The notes under the pieces were generated by a model, which saw only the letters and a program-made list of their open reading frames with translations, had not been told where the DNA came from and ran no database searches. A DNA stretch of 64,000 nucleotides. It comes from Escallonia rubra (taxonomy: Eukaryota > Streptophyta > Magnoliopsida > Escalloniales > Escalloniaceae). Shown in pieces: positions 48,472 to 61,360 of this stretch. The stretch is taken from NCBI GenBank assembly GCA_033065855.1, contig JAVXUO010000367.1, forward strand, positions 58,833 to 122,832, in the 5' to 3' direction. Both the position numbers and the translations under genes were made by a program. The first letter of the stretch is position 1. The number at the start of each line of letters is the position of its first letter.

Positions 48472-51400
48472 TTATGTTTGATGTTGCAATTTCACTTTGA
48501 GTGCTTCGATAACAGCCGAGAAGTCCTGGTCACTGAGGCCGCGAGACTTTGCTGCCTTATAAAGTTCATTTGCTGCTGCTGCAATAGGGGTGGGCTGCGA
48601 AACTGATTCAGCTAATCCAAGAGCAAGCCGTAGGTCCTGCCACAATGAATCTTGTCATTAGAGGCCACGATGGGTTGATGTATTCTGGTTATCTAGGAAG
48701 GTCACAAACCTTCTGCTGGTGCTTTAAGGGGAACGCGGTGGGATACAGCGATTGTACCATAGAGGGACCTTTCATTGAGAACATTGGAGCACTAATGGCA
48801 CCCTGTGAGACTACCTGCAAGGTCATGAGAATTCAAATGCAGTTCTAATTCATGATCAAGGGGAGCTTTTCATGTTCTATTCAGGACAACGTTTTAACAA
48901 CTGAAGTCAAGTACTACATCTATGGTAGTAATAATCTTTTCCAATATAGAGGCCAAAAAGAAAGAAGGGATAACCCATAAAGAATACACCTTGCATGTTC
49001 CCAAAACATGAATAGGTCAACAACTTCGTTGACTACTTGGGTATAAAACTATTTTCTCGCAACCATATTCATAGACAGCTATACTTTGTTAGTTACTGTA
49101 ATGTTTGACCCAACGAAATTTCTAAAGCCTATTAGATTATATATTTGCAAGTTTATGCATCAACGATTTTGGTGTTATCCAAGAAGACATATACGGTTAG
49201 TATTTGAAGTGTTTCTAATTTATGATGAAGAGGAGCTTTTTATGTTCTGCTTACAACAATGTTTTAACCACTGGAGTCCTACATGTCCTTCGAAGGGCTA
49301 CCAGAAGAGAAAGGATAACCCATGGAAAAAAAACTTTGCATGTTCTCCCAATAAATAGGTCAACAACTTTACTGACTCACTTGGAGTAGAAAAGGATTTG
49401 CTCACAACCAGTCGTTGACAGGTTTACGTATAATGCTAGATCAACGAAATTATTAAAGCCAAATATAGGCTTCTTCAAGGATTCTATCACTTTCCTCCTG
49501 TAAAGCTGTAACATACATTCCAAATTTGTTTAATGCTGCAATGCTATTTGATGACTACATTTCCAAGCGAAGGTTGTCACGTCTTTATTTTCCTCCCCGC
49601 AAGAGGCTTGACCTCTGGTATCTTTGGTTCCACAGTGGACTGCAACGGCAACATGCAAGATTTTTGCTCAAGCGACAATGCCATCCTTTGCTCAATTGGG
49701 TTTGTCAGGGCACCCAAAACTTATTTAAACTTGTCTCCCCCCCCCTCCCTCCCTCTCTCTGTCTCTCTCACACACACGCGTATTCCAAGAAAGAAGGGGC
49801 TTACGAAACACACTGAAAGAAACAACCTTCACAGAAAGAGGACATGCAATTTCAACAGAAGACAAACAACCTTTCTCCTATAGTAAGTTCTTTAATCACG
49901 CAGTTCGAAGTGATTTTCGAGGAGAGTGGCAGCCCAACAAGCTAACCCATAATTTCTACCTCTACCAATAGCTTACAACAAGCATAAATCCAACGCATTT
50001 AACTATTTAAGTGGCAGACAGAGAAGCTTTTTATGAAGGAGCCAAAGCAAATGTATAACAAGGATATTACGGGAGTTGCGTAAAAGCATTTAATGGAAGG
50101 AACCAACACATCAACTTTGAGGTGGTATATAACAGAGGCTGGGACATTAAGAAAGCAATACTTAACAGCATATGTTTCCTTTCTGCTTTGCCATTTATCA
50201 GTAAAATCAATTTGAGAAACCATCAAAAGAACTTAATTGGAATCACATGAAAAGGACGAGTAACACAAGAACCTATGCTTATCATATCACTACTCTAAAA
50301 TTAGGGTATACCTCCACCAGTACACCTGGGTCTAGTCCGACCTTCTCACCAAGAACCAATCCTTCAGAAAATGATGCCATCATACTGTAAAAGGTTGGGA
50401 GGAAAAACCTCAAACTTAATATGAAACTTTTTTTAATTTTTAATAAAGCTCAGATTTTTTTTTCTTGGGGTTGGGTGGTTAGGATCAAGAAATAAGAGAA
50501 ATCATAGACAGCGTTATTAATAATAAGATCAGCAGAACCTGCCCATGATCATATTGACAACAAGCTTCATTGCAGCTCCATTTCCAACATCGCCAAGGTA
50601 AAATTTTGACTGGAATAATACCAATGGTAAATTTAGAGAGAGGTTGGGGGGGGGGTTGTGATTTTGGTTCCTTGGTCCAGTAAGGTCAAAAGAGTACCTT
50701 TCCCATGATGTCTAAGAATGGAGCCGCCGTGTCATATAGAGACCTGTCACCTGAAATATTGCAGTTGCAGCTATGACTTCAGATTTGGTAAAGCCTCCTC
50801 TACAGTGTCAGGACTCTTGGCAGGAAAAAAAAAGGCCAACCAGTAAATAATAAAGCAAAGAAGAAACACGGAAGACACTTGTGAATAACCGCTTACATAA
50901 TTGAATGGGTAAAGGACGTAAGACTCCCTCTTAGATAGGAGAAGTATTTGAACTGAGTTGTCTACAATGATAAACAGAATTGGATGCTTACCTGCAGTGA
51001 GAAATATGAGCTGCCCATCCTCTGCTGGTTTCTTGGAGCCTGAAACTGGAGCCTATTGAAAGGACAACAAACTTATTCCGGTGAATTTGTAACTCAGACA
51101 TGCAAGATGATATACACATATTTCACATATTTAAAGGTGTAGAATTTCTCAGGTTTGTGCCGTGTATTCAACTTTTCTTCACTGTCAAAAACACCAAAGT
51201 GTATTACGAAACACATGGTCAAAAACATCAAAGTAATGTACCTCCAAAAATAGTGCACCTGTAGCTTTGATATGTCCATTAATCAATTTAGACGTGGCAC
51301 CGTCGACAGTGGAGACATCTACATATCTGCAAGCACCCATACAAGTAAAGAGCTTTTGGAAGAAGCAATGCATCATGCTTGGGAGGACAAAGCAGATGTT

Positions 51401-54400
51401 ACAAACATATTAGCTCATACTGGAGAGTACACATGGTTCTATATGCAAGCTATCCAGGCAAGTATCTGAACCTATGCAAGAGCAAGTGTACATCAATTCA
51501 AACAGAATCAATATCCTATAGGAGGCGAGTATAAGTGGTAGACCAACTGAAGAAACAGAAGACACATAAAATCAGAGACAACTTATGGAAAAGAACCATT
51601 TGCATGCCTAGCTGAATGATAATGTTTCAAAAGCCTTTTTTAGGGTCACCTCCAACAGAATCAATACCGCATGTAGTTCATGTCATTTAAAGGGCAAATG
51701 ATATAGATTATGTAAAACAAATGGACCTTGATATTTCTGAAAAAAACATACCTCTCTACACCACGGTTAGCACAGAAAAAAGGGCAAGAGAAACAAACAG
51801 ACAGACAGACAGAGATACCATGAATTGAAATTCCAAAACATGCATTTAAGGTAATTCTCCTACACTGCATGGCCGGACCAGTCTAACCTCGGCTATGAAG
51901 CAGTTGAGCCCTGAACTTCTCATGGAACCATACTGACAGCATTAATCAACCTATTTTATGGTTGAGCTAATCTCTGGAAATATTGTCATAAAGACTTCTA
52001 CTATGGCACTATGATAGCTGACAATAATTTTGAAGTTACTTAGGATCGGAATTTTTTTGTGAGAAAGAATGCAAGGTTAAAATTACCCTTTTCCTGGACT
52101 CATCCCATTTGCAGCTCCATGCTCTCCGCAAGCAACATCAACCTGATAAAAACGTATGCTTAAGTCATCATTAACAACGGTGCAGCAAATATACTAAAAA
52201 AAACATACGCACTGCACTTTGAGGATCAGCAAGCATGGCGAATGTGACATCACAAGATGCGGCAACTTCCTCAGGCGAGGACTTATATCTGCATAAAACA
52301 AAGTGTCATTCAGGAACTCTGTAATCATCCATAACTGGTTTGACATGAATATGAATCATGCACCAAGCACGGTCAATACTCTCAATCACCAAGATTGCAT
52401 CAGAGCAAGAAGACATGTTGCGTTACTGACACAAGCACATAGACAGTATATGTATAGTATAACCAACTTCTGTTTGTCAAACAAAATGTATGGTGACTGA
52501 TACCACCAAAGCTATTATATGATGATGGTTGACTACTAACAAGCATCCGGTAGGAAGGAGCGAATTACAGGACAATTCTTGCTGTATGCCAACTTTAAAG
52601 TCAAGGCACTAGTCTTTCTCTTCAGTTTATAGAGCTGTACACTTATATCGAGTCTTCAGAAAACTCCTAGCAGATAAGAACATGTTGGGAGCGTAGTGCG
52701 TTTGGCATAGAAACCAAGCTCTTTAACTGACATGGTCTTAGGGTGATAAGCTGAAGTTCACATCCACATATTGCATCGTGCAGACTTCAGATCATATAAA
52801 GGTTATTATTCAGTTTTAAGAGAAAAAACTTACTTTGCACCCAAGGAGATGAGGGGATCACACTTGCTCTTTGTCCTATTCCAAATAGTCACATCGCACC
52901 TATATCACACCAATGAAAACTTAACATCCAAAGGAGTTATACTAGCCACAATATATGGAAAGTCTATTGATGCACCAAAAGAAACTGAAAACACATACGA
53001 CTTGAGTTCCTCTCTAGCATTAAAAGATCATGCTCTAAAATCACAAAAGAGAACAAGATACGTATACTTCCACAATGAATCACATCCATATTGGAGATAT
53101 TCAACCTGATATTTGGTCAAAAGCAAATGTAAAGAACGACAATAATTTGGTAGCAACCTTGAGTTCTGAATTATTCTTAAATCAGTATTCAGTACATTAG
53201 CTCAAACAAAAACTAAAAAATCATACCCTGCTTTTATAAGATTTTGTGCCATCGGTGAACCCATAATTCCAAGACCCAGAAAGCCAACTCGTGCTGGAGC
53301 CTCATCTGCATAAAAACTGAAACTTGGTAGGGAGGGATGGTTCATAAGAATGCTACATGCTAGATTTTGTTTTCTTACCCGTAGTTTCAATTCCTAAGGA
53401 TTCATGTTCATGGGATTAGACTAGCTATTAACCTATCACAACACTTCTTTGTTAATGCTTGGAACCGACTACATATGGAAGATATAACATTAAAGCACGA
53501 GATGGCCACAGTTACGAAAATGATATCTCCACAAATGAATATCCTAAGCCTCCACTCTCACCTTTGCCATCAAATAACTCCCGAGGCGAGTGGAATCATT
53601 ACTGCAGAGCTCCACCACCCTGTCTATTACCATTTGGGTCAGTGACATTTCTGCTGCTCATTGACTATTACAAATGAGTTTGAAAAAACCACGACTGCAA
53701 AATCCCAAACATGCACATGTAACATCTCTGTTCTTTCATTTCAGCACGACCAAACATACAAGGAATGATTTCCCTCCCTTACCTTCTTCATCCTTATGGC
53801 CATGTGTACCCTCTCAATTTCAAGTGCCTCCTGCCAAATATAGGAGCTCCATAATTATACTAATTTCTCATACTCGATTTGTATGACAGCATAAAGACAT
53901 CGACTCATTTACTTGACCTTTCAGAAAACCTATACAATCAGATTGAACAAGCTTCTTCCTACTCAACTCCTTAGGCTCTAAAAATTGTCCCACCATAAGC
54001 ATCGAGTGTTCAGCAAACTTGATAATATGTTCTCGTTTTTCCTCTGCTTGCATTTCGAAACTTAAGCCTCTGATTAGAGGTTGGAAAGCTCCCTATTTTT
54101 TCTGACGTATGAAAAGTTCCCATTGACAAGATAGTCTGTTACTTACTTACCTATCTATCCTCTTTGACAGCTTCAGTAGCCACCCATATTTATTGAAAAA
54201 TTAATTTTCACTAGTGCTATACTGAAATTGGAGCCTTAAAGGTTTGTCAAGACGATCAACATATGTGTTTGTGCTCTATACAAGCCAAGTTGCCAACAAC
54301 CCGGATGTGGTAGTACAAATGGCAATCTTCATCATGAATAATAGAGATCCTTCACGGTGAGTTCCCATATCACATGGCCTGGTTTATATTTCTATATCAA

Positions 54401-55005
54401 CAAAAGAAGGTAAGATAAATACAAATCCAATTTCTAAGAATATTGAGTTTCCAATCAATCAAAACAGAATATGTGCTTAGCATCATAGTGCAAACCTCAA
54501 CTATGACTTTTTTTATCTCAACCCTCCATGAAATACTTTTCCAAATGATTTTTGTGTAAATATATGACTTCAAAATCATTGTTTTTACCTGAGACTAATG
54601 CTACACGTACCATCATTGAATTTGCAAAAAGCCAAATCCTATAAAACGGAGAAATAACATTGATAAATCCGAATGTGCCACCTCATTTAGAAGTCAAAGT
54701 TTGGAATGAATATCTGAAAAGAGTAGATTTAATTTTACTTCTTCCATTTTTCTGGGTTCTTTTCATTTTTGGGGGGTAGGGTTGGGGGGCTGTTATATCT
54801 TCTGCCAGGCAATAAACAGTGGACCTTATATATGGTGAGACCAGGTGAAGGAAAAGATTGTACCTTTCGTAGTGGAAGCGGAGGTTTGAGAAGAGAAAGC
54901 CTTGATGGAAACAGAAAATCGTGTTAACCTGGAGCGTGAAAAGACGGGGCAGCCTCTCAAGTGGGTGGATATACAAGGGCAAAAGCTTGAGCACAAAATA
55001 GCCAT
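48472..55005 (-). CDS. GLYR2: Glyoxylate/succinic semialdehyde reductase 2, plastid type
   Basis: Twelve exons on the minus strand: 55005-54864, 53305-53227, 52899-52834, 52288-52213, 52142-52087, 51326-51242, 51052-50992, 50750-50698, 50609-50539, 50384-50312, 48814-48710 and 48636-48472. They give 343 aa with all phases consistent. Residues 1 to about 47 (MAILCSSFCPC..., rich in Ser, Arg and Thr with almost no acids) form an organelle transit peptide. Then come the Rossmann NADPH motif VGFLGLGIMGSPMAQNLIKA, VDVSTVDG, the substrate-binding APVSGSKKPAEDGQL, and GDVGNGAAMKLVVNMIMG with the catalytic Lys near residue 221. The C-terminus is EALKVKLQHQT, with no peroxisomal SRE-type signal. Family knowledge: a beta-hydroxyacid dehydrogenase that reduces glyoxylate and succinic semialdehyde with NADPH in chloroplasts or mitochondria, detoxifying aldehydes under stress. 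The exon 1 reading frame is easily confused with a longer overlapping open frame (54683-55111) in another register. Introns 1 and 10 are about 1.5 kb each. Confidence 0.94.
48847..49470. repeat. Diverged tandem duplication in GLYR2 intron 10
   Basis: A segment starting AATTCATGATCAAGGGGAGC (48847) recurs at 49216 as AATTTATGATGAAGAGGAGC. Both copies then run in the same order through ATGTTCT, a CAACGTTTTAAC-like block, GATAACCCAT, TTGCATGTTC, ATAGGTCAACAACTT and a CAACGAAATT...TAAAGCC block. The offset is about 369 bp and divergence is considerable, so the duplication is old. Confidence 0.7.
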
Positions 55006-55087
55006 GGCCGTTCAGACACTGGTGCAGTGTTTCGTGGTGAACTGAGAAATAGTTATGGCGGAGCTGATACTGGATACTGGATAGGCA

Positions 55088-55309
55088 GTGATTGACGCAT
55101 TTTCTCTCCAAGATTTAGTGACATTAATTATTTGTATCTTCAATGACGAATATAAAGTACCGTGGTACAAATTCAAGTGATTGACGCATTTTTCGTTTTC
55201 TGAAGATTTAGTGACATTAATTATTTATATCTTCAATGACGAATATAAAGTACCGTGGTACAAATTCAAGATACCGTGGTATAAAGTACCGTGGTACAAA
55301 TTCAAGTGG
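55088..55309. repeat. Tandem duplication with TACCGTGGTA units upstream of GLYR2
   Basis: An 89 bp unit (55088-55176) starting GTGATTGACGCATTTT is repeated at 55177-55270, followed by a further partial unit to 55309. The word TACCGTGGTA occurs four times (55158, 55251, 55272, 55287). Its arms TACC/GGTA are inverted. The array begins 83 bp upstream of the GLYR2 ATG, so it overlaps the probable leader and core promoter. Confidence 0.85.
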
Positions 55310-56309
55310 AAATTAAAAGTTTTCAAATTTTGTTTATCGTTCAAAACAACACGTCCTTGCCCGTAAATTAGTCGCAAAAAATGTTTTAATGTAACTTTCA
55401 ACAATTTGAATACAGATATACTTGTATGGAATTCGCATAAAAATACTTGTTTAATGAATGCACAATAATGACAACCCGAGAAAAAAAAATAATAACATCT
55501 TTAGATATTTTACAGGGATTCATTACATTGAACCCCACAAATGGTTCAGGAGTATTACATTCAACTAGGTTTCAATAGCTACATGACCTTTATCTATTTC
55601 CTTTCAAATTTAATGCCATGGTTCTTCTCTCTTATATATTGGATATGGTGACGTGATGAGTCGATGGGGTTCGTCGCGAAGTTTAACTAAACTAGGGTTT
55701 GTCGTTACATTTACTAAAATGCAGAGTTCAACTCTTATAATATTCAAGTGTGGAAAGATAGGAATCTCAATGTAAATCCACTTTCTTGAAATATTTCTCG
55801 TTGTGAGAGAGGAAGCAGTGGTGTGGAGGGTGGGAAAAAATATCTAGCCTTGATAGTGTTTTTGGTTGTGGGATTTAGATGGTGGTTCCGCACTCTTTAT
55901 AACGAAAAAGATGAAGAGATAAATTCAGTATTCTCATATGAAGGGCATTATGACCATCTCAAAATTGGACACGAATTCCCTGGGTTAAGTAGAATGTTGT
56001 GTTAAGAGAGTGAGGAAAGGAGAGAGAGAGGGGGGATTCCAGCTGAGAAGAGAGAGGTGGATGTAACCCATGGGTTAACATGCGAAAACGTGGCAAAAGG
56101 TAGTGCATTGGATTTGCGTTGGACGGTTAGGATTAGTCACAACACCTCTGCTGTAACCATGGGTTACGGCAAGGGATCCGTGTCCCTCAAAATTTTTGTT
56201 GGCATCATTACCTAACAATTTCTAACCTATGTAGTGGATTGTAAATTGAAATGTCATCTAACCCAGAGCTAGTTGGGTTTCACCGAAATGCGTCGAGGCG
56301 CGACACTTC

Positions 56310-56446
56310 GTGGACATCTAAGGGTCAAGCAATGTTCTTTGGTTCGATTTTTAGCAATGTGGACATCTAAGGGTCTAAGGGTCAAATGTTCGATTCAAGC
56401 AATGTGGACATCTAAGGGTCAAACAATGTTCTTTGGTTCGATTCTC
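56310..56446. repeat. Three-copy tandem repeat
   Basis: GTGGACATCTAAGGGTC starts at 56310, 56359 and 56404. Copies 1 and 3 share the extension CAATGTTCTTTGGTTCGATT; copy 2 has a shortened middle with an extra TAAGGGTC. Unit length is about 45-49 bp. Confidence 0.85.
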
Positions 56447-56878
56447 TGCAGCAAGCGACGCGCAACTGAACGATGGATTTTCTTTTTATCATCATGTAAT
56501 TTCGTGTAATAACCTCAAACCTCAGGTACGTTTCGAGCGTTTTGGACAAAACATTTGTAATAAGTAGTTAAATATATTAAAGTACTAAATCAGAAAGTCA
56601 GCATATACTATCTTTTTCTTGTTTTTGTAAGAGATTTTTCCTTCAAACAAACTGGTGGGTCTAACCTGTCTAGATTACAACTTTGATCCTCTCAAAATTA
56701 GAGTTTCAATTAATAGCCCCGCTGGTACAGCTACAACAATACGGCTTCAAAGTCGGAATATCTAATAAGCAACTGCATTACAAAAAACATTTCACTCTAG
56801 ACCTGACAACAAACTTCCCTTCTAAAGATTACACATAGTTGGCAGGTTCAAATTTTACTGGCTGTGGTGCTAGAGCCC

Positions 56879-59800
56879 TCACTCGCGGTAAGGATGGTAC
56901 CTTCCAGGCCCAGCAGAACCACCACTCCCATATCCTCTATCTCCATCATACCCACTGCCGCCTCTGCCACGGCCACCATATCCTTTAACGCCATACCCCG
57001 CAGCGCCAGTGGTGCCTCCTCTGCCATATCCTTTGCCTCCACCATACCCAGCAGCAGCAGCACCACCGTAATTATTAGGGGTACCATAACCACTACCTCC
57101 ATATCCAGCAGCACCATACATGGGTCCACCAAACCCAAATCCATACCCATAACCACCATAGCCAGCATAAAAACCTGTAGAACCTCCGTCATAATTGCCA
57201 TACCCACCATAGTCACCATAGCCGCCATAGCCACTGACTTGCCCACCATATCCTCTACCCGTTCTTCCTCCATATCCGCCTCCATACGCCCCTTCACCTC
57301 TGCCAAAGCCGCCATACGACTTCGAACTACCACCACCATGACGCGGCCGGCTCTCATTTCCGTAACCACTGCCAATTCTTTTGGGTTCAGCCTTCTTTAT
57401 TTCCACCTAAAATGATTTTGGAGAGTACTCATCAGCTCATTTCATTTCTGGAAAGTAAAAAGCTTAACCAATTTCAGAGCATACAGGCCGCTTTTGACTT
57501 ACTTGCTTGCCACCAAGTTCATGAATTTGGCCATCAGAAAATATCTTCTCAACAGCATCTTCATGCTCAAAGGTGACAAATCCAAAGCCTCTTGACCGAT
57601 CAGTTTTGTGATCCAACATAATCTGATGCTCCACAACGTTACCATAAGAAGAAAAATATTCCCTCAACTCATCTGCAACATAACTAGATTTTGCAATCAG
57701 ATTTCAACTTATTGAGTAGAATCTAACGGAAGGCAGGAATGTGTTACCTTCAGTTAAAGTTAACGGTAAACCACCGACAAAAATTTTCTTGGTTTTTGAG
57801 ACTCCTTTAACCTGCATATCCTCCCTAGGTACTGTCCTCTTCACTTCAACCTGATATTCAGCATAATACATGCATAAATAACAGTACATACATATATCCA
57901 CTGGGAGAGCTGAAGTTCTGAATCTTTTAATATAATTATTTTTAGGCGAAACTCACCGGTCTGCCATCTATGACATGGTCTTCTTCTAGGACTTTATCGG
58001 CAACTGCTGGATCAGCAAATGTTACAAATCCAAACCCTCGTGGTCTTCCAGAGAGTTTGTCCATCATTATTACTGAATCTGTGAGCTCTCCATATTTACT
58101 GAAGTAATTACTGAATGACTCTGGATATTAAAGCAACAAAACATACAATGAGGACAAAAGGAAGAAACTCATACTACTGAAGGGAAAAAGATGAAAATAA
58201 GCATTGCATGTTTTGCCAAATGTCAGCACATAAACTGCAACGACTTAAAAGCATAAAGATGTCCTTGCACCCAACCACCAACACATATTGCAACCATATA
58301 ATCCACACACAAAATGAGAACAAGACAGCCAACAGGACACTGCATTTAATAAAGTGATCGAAACGACTACTTAGTTCCTTCACTTCATTTGAAAAGTGAA
58401 TGTGGTATGCGTCAGATTCACTTCTAACAGATTCTGATTACATTAGATAATAATTTATGGCCTAACAATTCTATCGCCAATATTTTCAGGAGTTCCAGAA
58501 GGACCTTAGATAATATTTGACGTCCTCCTTCATCGCCAATATTTGAAGGAATTGGAAGCGGTCAAATAGCAAAGAAGGAAGAGATCAGTAGATCCTATAA
58601 GCTAAAATCGTGATCAGACCAAGTGCTAAACCTGACTTGGCTGGGATTCCATCGTCCACGTTCGCTCTGGTCCTCTTGCCACGTAAGCTAACCTCGATGG
58701 CGTGCCAGATTGCGTACCTGAAGTAGACTGTATAATCCATCCACATATGACAGTTAATTGCATCAAACTTGCACTCCTCTTGTCGATGTCAAGTAGGACA
58801 TAATCAAGTTTAACAGTATGGACCGCTTGCACACTATACGACATCCACGCAGCTCGCTAAATTTGCGAGGCTAACTTATGCTGCTATGGTACCAGAAACT
58901 AATATGGACGATATTGGTCGTAAATCCCAGCCTCATCAAGAGAAGTTGCAACACTTTAATTATTATGCGCTGATGCTGTCATAACTTGCTCTTCGAGATC
59001 TAAAAACTTTGTAGACATAACATTCAACGCAACAATAATAACCCCGAAGTTGGTCCTTTCTAAAAGTGCCAATGTCACCCTTCAACCATTTCATAGTACA
59101 GTCACGTGGCGTGTAATTTAATATAATTAACCTAAGAGCCAAAAAAGTATTGTTGAAGCAAATTGTCCACCATGATTTCTTCACAGTGTGCGTATGAGAA
59201 TTAGGAAATTTGATAAAGATGCGCAGAATCTGACATAGCTAAGGCCAAAAACTAGCATCATTTGCATGTCTATGAAGTTTAGAGGTCTGAAATCTAAACA
59301 AGAAATCGAGGCTGATCGTCGCCTCTGCCAAGAGTGCAAAAGCTCAAATTTAAGTATATGTAAACGGTGAGAAAGTGCCGTCAAACGAGCTGATGATGAT
59401 ATCTGTTGCATACATTTCCAAATCAAATCCCAAGCTACCGTCTCTAGCTCTTCATCATGCCTTTCTCAATTATTTAGTAGCTTCAGCAACTTATTTGCCA
59501 AGAAACTTGTACCATCTGCTTCGAATAGTGTGAACACGGAGCAGCGCCAAGCTATCTTCATAATCTAGTTCTCCCATTCCTTTCACTTCAGATGCATTCC
59601 CACCAACATTAAACGTGGTTTTGGAAGGTTATAAGGGCGTTGATAACAAGATGCTCTTGCCATGCCTATGTCCTTGCTTGGCAGTGCATTGGGAAGACGT
59701 TTTCCATTACAAGAGGGGTAAACTTGACATCACTTTCTAATGTCCCATCAATAAAGGCACAAACCTATATAAAATATCTCCTTCTAACTGAAATGATAAG

Positions 59801-61248
59801 AATTGGAGCATCATAGCTTGGAGCTAGCCAGTTTCCATAATTTCCAAGCAAATGGCACAAGTTTTCTTGGAACAAGGGTGCCGACGCTAGTGGATAAGAA
59901 AAAGAGGAACAATGAAGGAGGATAGATCATGAAATGGGCATTGGACTCAAAAATGTCTGGCTGAGGAACAGTGAACCCTGAGCCATCAAAAAGCGAGGAG
60001 CAATTTGGCATCAGCACTTTCTTCAATAGATTTGCCATGTTGCTTTCTCGCCCTTAATACGTGTATGATTGGAAAGAAAAACACTCGCTTCATATGCACA
60101 TAAAGGGATTGGGGCACTCTTCCCACTGAATTCGCTTCAGAAAGTGGATTAAGCTACTATGGTACAGTAGTAAGGTTAGAGCTGCTCACGAATAGACGAG
60201 GAATTAAAATTGCTTAGATAGAAGCATGTTGGATGACGGATGGGTGTTAACTAAGGGCTTTGAGCTTAGTGCAAAACGGATGACGGAACGATGCAGTATT
60301 CAATCGCTTAGATAGAAGCATGTTCAATTTAGTGTACCGCTCTGCACCTTCAATCCTCTGCAGAGGACGATAATTAAAGATGTCATTGCCTACAACACAT
60401 GCAGTATGGTGGCAAGAGGTCAAAAGGCATCTTGATGAAATTTGAACGAAGGTGCTGTACATATAGTGCCACCCGCCCCCCCAACACAGCCTACCACACG
60501 CAGAGAGAGAGAGAGAGCACCTACTGCAAAGAAAAGAAGAAACAATTGCATCAAACAAGTAAGCAACGGAATAAGACAATAGTTTTTAACAAGAAGATGC
60601 TAGGAACTGCACAACTCAGAATTGAGCACATACACGCTCAATTTAATTGACAGGGGAATCGAAACAATGCAGTGATCAAAGTAAAGTAATTCTACTTTCT
60701 TAAAAATGATACCTCGCGTGAAGTGAAGAACAATCACTCTTAAACGCTATTTCAGAGGAAATTGCAGATTGGCAAAAAAATAAATATATAAAAGAAACTG
60801 CATCGAATACCTTCTGATGTCTCCCAAGCAATGCCTCCAACAAAAAGTTTGCTATATCACACAAGAAAAACCAAGAGTTACTCTCGTTATTCTCCACAAC
60901 ACAGGAGGGGTATCTATATCGAAAGTTACGACAACCTCTCTCCCCGAATAAAAAGCCACCGTTTTCTGTTAATCAAACTAAACACACAATTCTAACAAAC
61001 CCTAGCTATGACCTGTACAATGACTACCAACAAACTAACCCTGCAGATGAATCACGATTACTGCTATCGAGCGAATGCTCTATCGAGGGATTGCCTGCAC
61101 TACCGTCTACGTTATCGATTGGTTCGAATCCACCTCCTTCGGGATAGAGTTGTTCGTGGATTTGATCCTCAAACTGCTCTGGTCGTTCGTCGTCGCCACC
61201 GTTAACGGCGGCGGCGGCTAGGTGGCCGGCCATATCGTCATGATCCAT
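56879..61248 (-). CDS. hnRNP A/B-like RNA-binding protein, two RRMs and Gly-rich tail
   Basis: Six exons on the minus strand: 61248-61040, 60851-60811, 58120-57957, 57850-57748, 57672-57503 and 57406-56879. They give 404 aa with consistent phases. Residues 1-69 are acidic and disordered. RRM1 (about 70-147) has RNP2 KLFVGGI and RNP1 RGFGFVTF (111-118). RRM2 (about 159-236) has RNP2 KIFVGGL and RNP1 RGFGFVTF (200-207). The rest (about 246-404) is a Gly/Tyr-rich tail with YGGYG, GYGRGG and RG repeats. Family knowledge: Musashi/hnRNP A-like plant proteins in nucleus and cytoplasm that bind mRNA for splicing, stability or translation; such tails can phase-separate and may be Arg-methylated. The 41 bp exon 2 and the following 2.7 kb intron split RRM1 after RNP2. 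The closest Arabidopsis relatives from memory are At1g17640, At4g14300 and At2g33410. Confidence 0.93.
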
Positions 61249-61269
61249 GAGTGATCTAGTACCTACGGA

Positions 61270-61360
61270 CCTGCAAATTGAGAAGCATTATAAAATCTAG
61301 GTCTAGCTCAGGCCAGCTGATTGGGGGTCTAACACCCCTAGAGAGAACAAAAACCCTACC
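61270..61360 (-). other. 5' UTR intron of the hnRNP-like gene
   Basis: On the minus strand the donor CTTCG/GTAGGG (GT at 61359-61358) and the acceptor CAATTTGCAG/GTCC (AG at 61272-61271) flank an 89 bp AT-rich intron. The leader exon below it runs to the ATG at 61248. A leader intron close to the start is common in plant RNA-binding protein genes. Confidence 0.55.

Larger units (their letters stand above)
55006..56878. other. GLYR2 upstream DNA and spacer before the hnRNP gene
   Basis: Contains two separate tandem repeat arrays (55088-55309 and 56310-56446) and AT-rich DNA. A 60-codon open frame at 55823-56005 has no recognisable motif. No other gene is supported. Confidence 0.45.

Noticed and set aside
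54683-55111. 142-codon minus-strand open frame covering GLYR2 exon 1
   Set aside because: The transit peptide and the phase-1 junction to the Rossmann domain need another register, starting at the ATG at 55005. The longer frame leads nowhere.
56420-56460. GGTTCGATTC resembling a tRNA T-arm
   Set aside because: No acceptor stem, D-arm or anticodon arm can be built around it; it belongs to the three-copy tandem repeat.
56848-57415. Long open frames of about 180 codons overlapping the last hnRNP exon (plus strand, and a second minus frame)
   Set aside because: They are shadows of the Gly-rich repeat (GGN codons) and have biased Ser/Thr/Ile or Met/Val composition; the RRM-linked frame is the real one.
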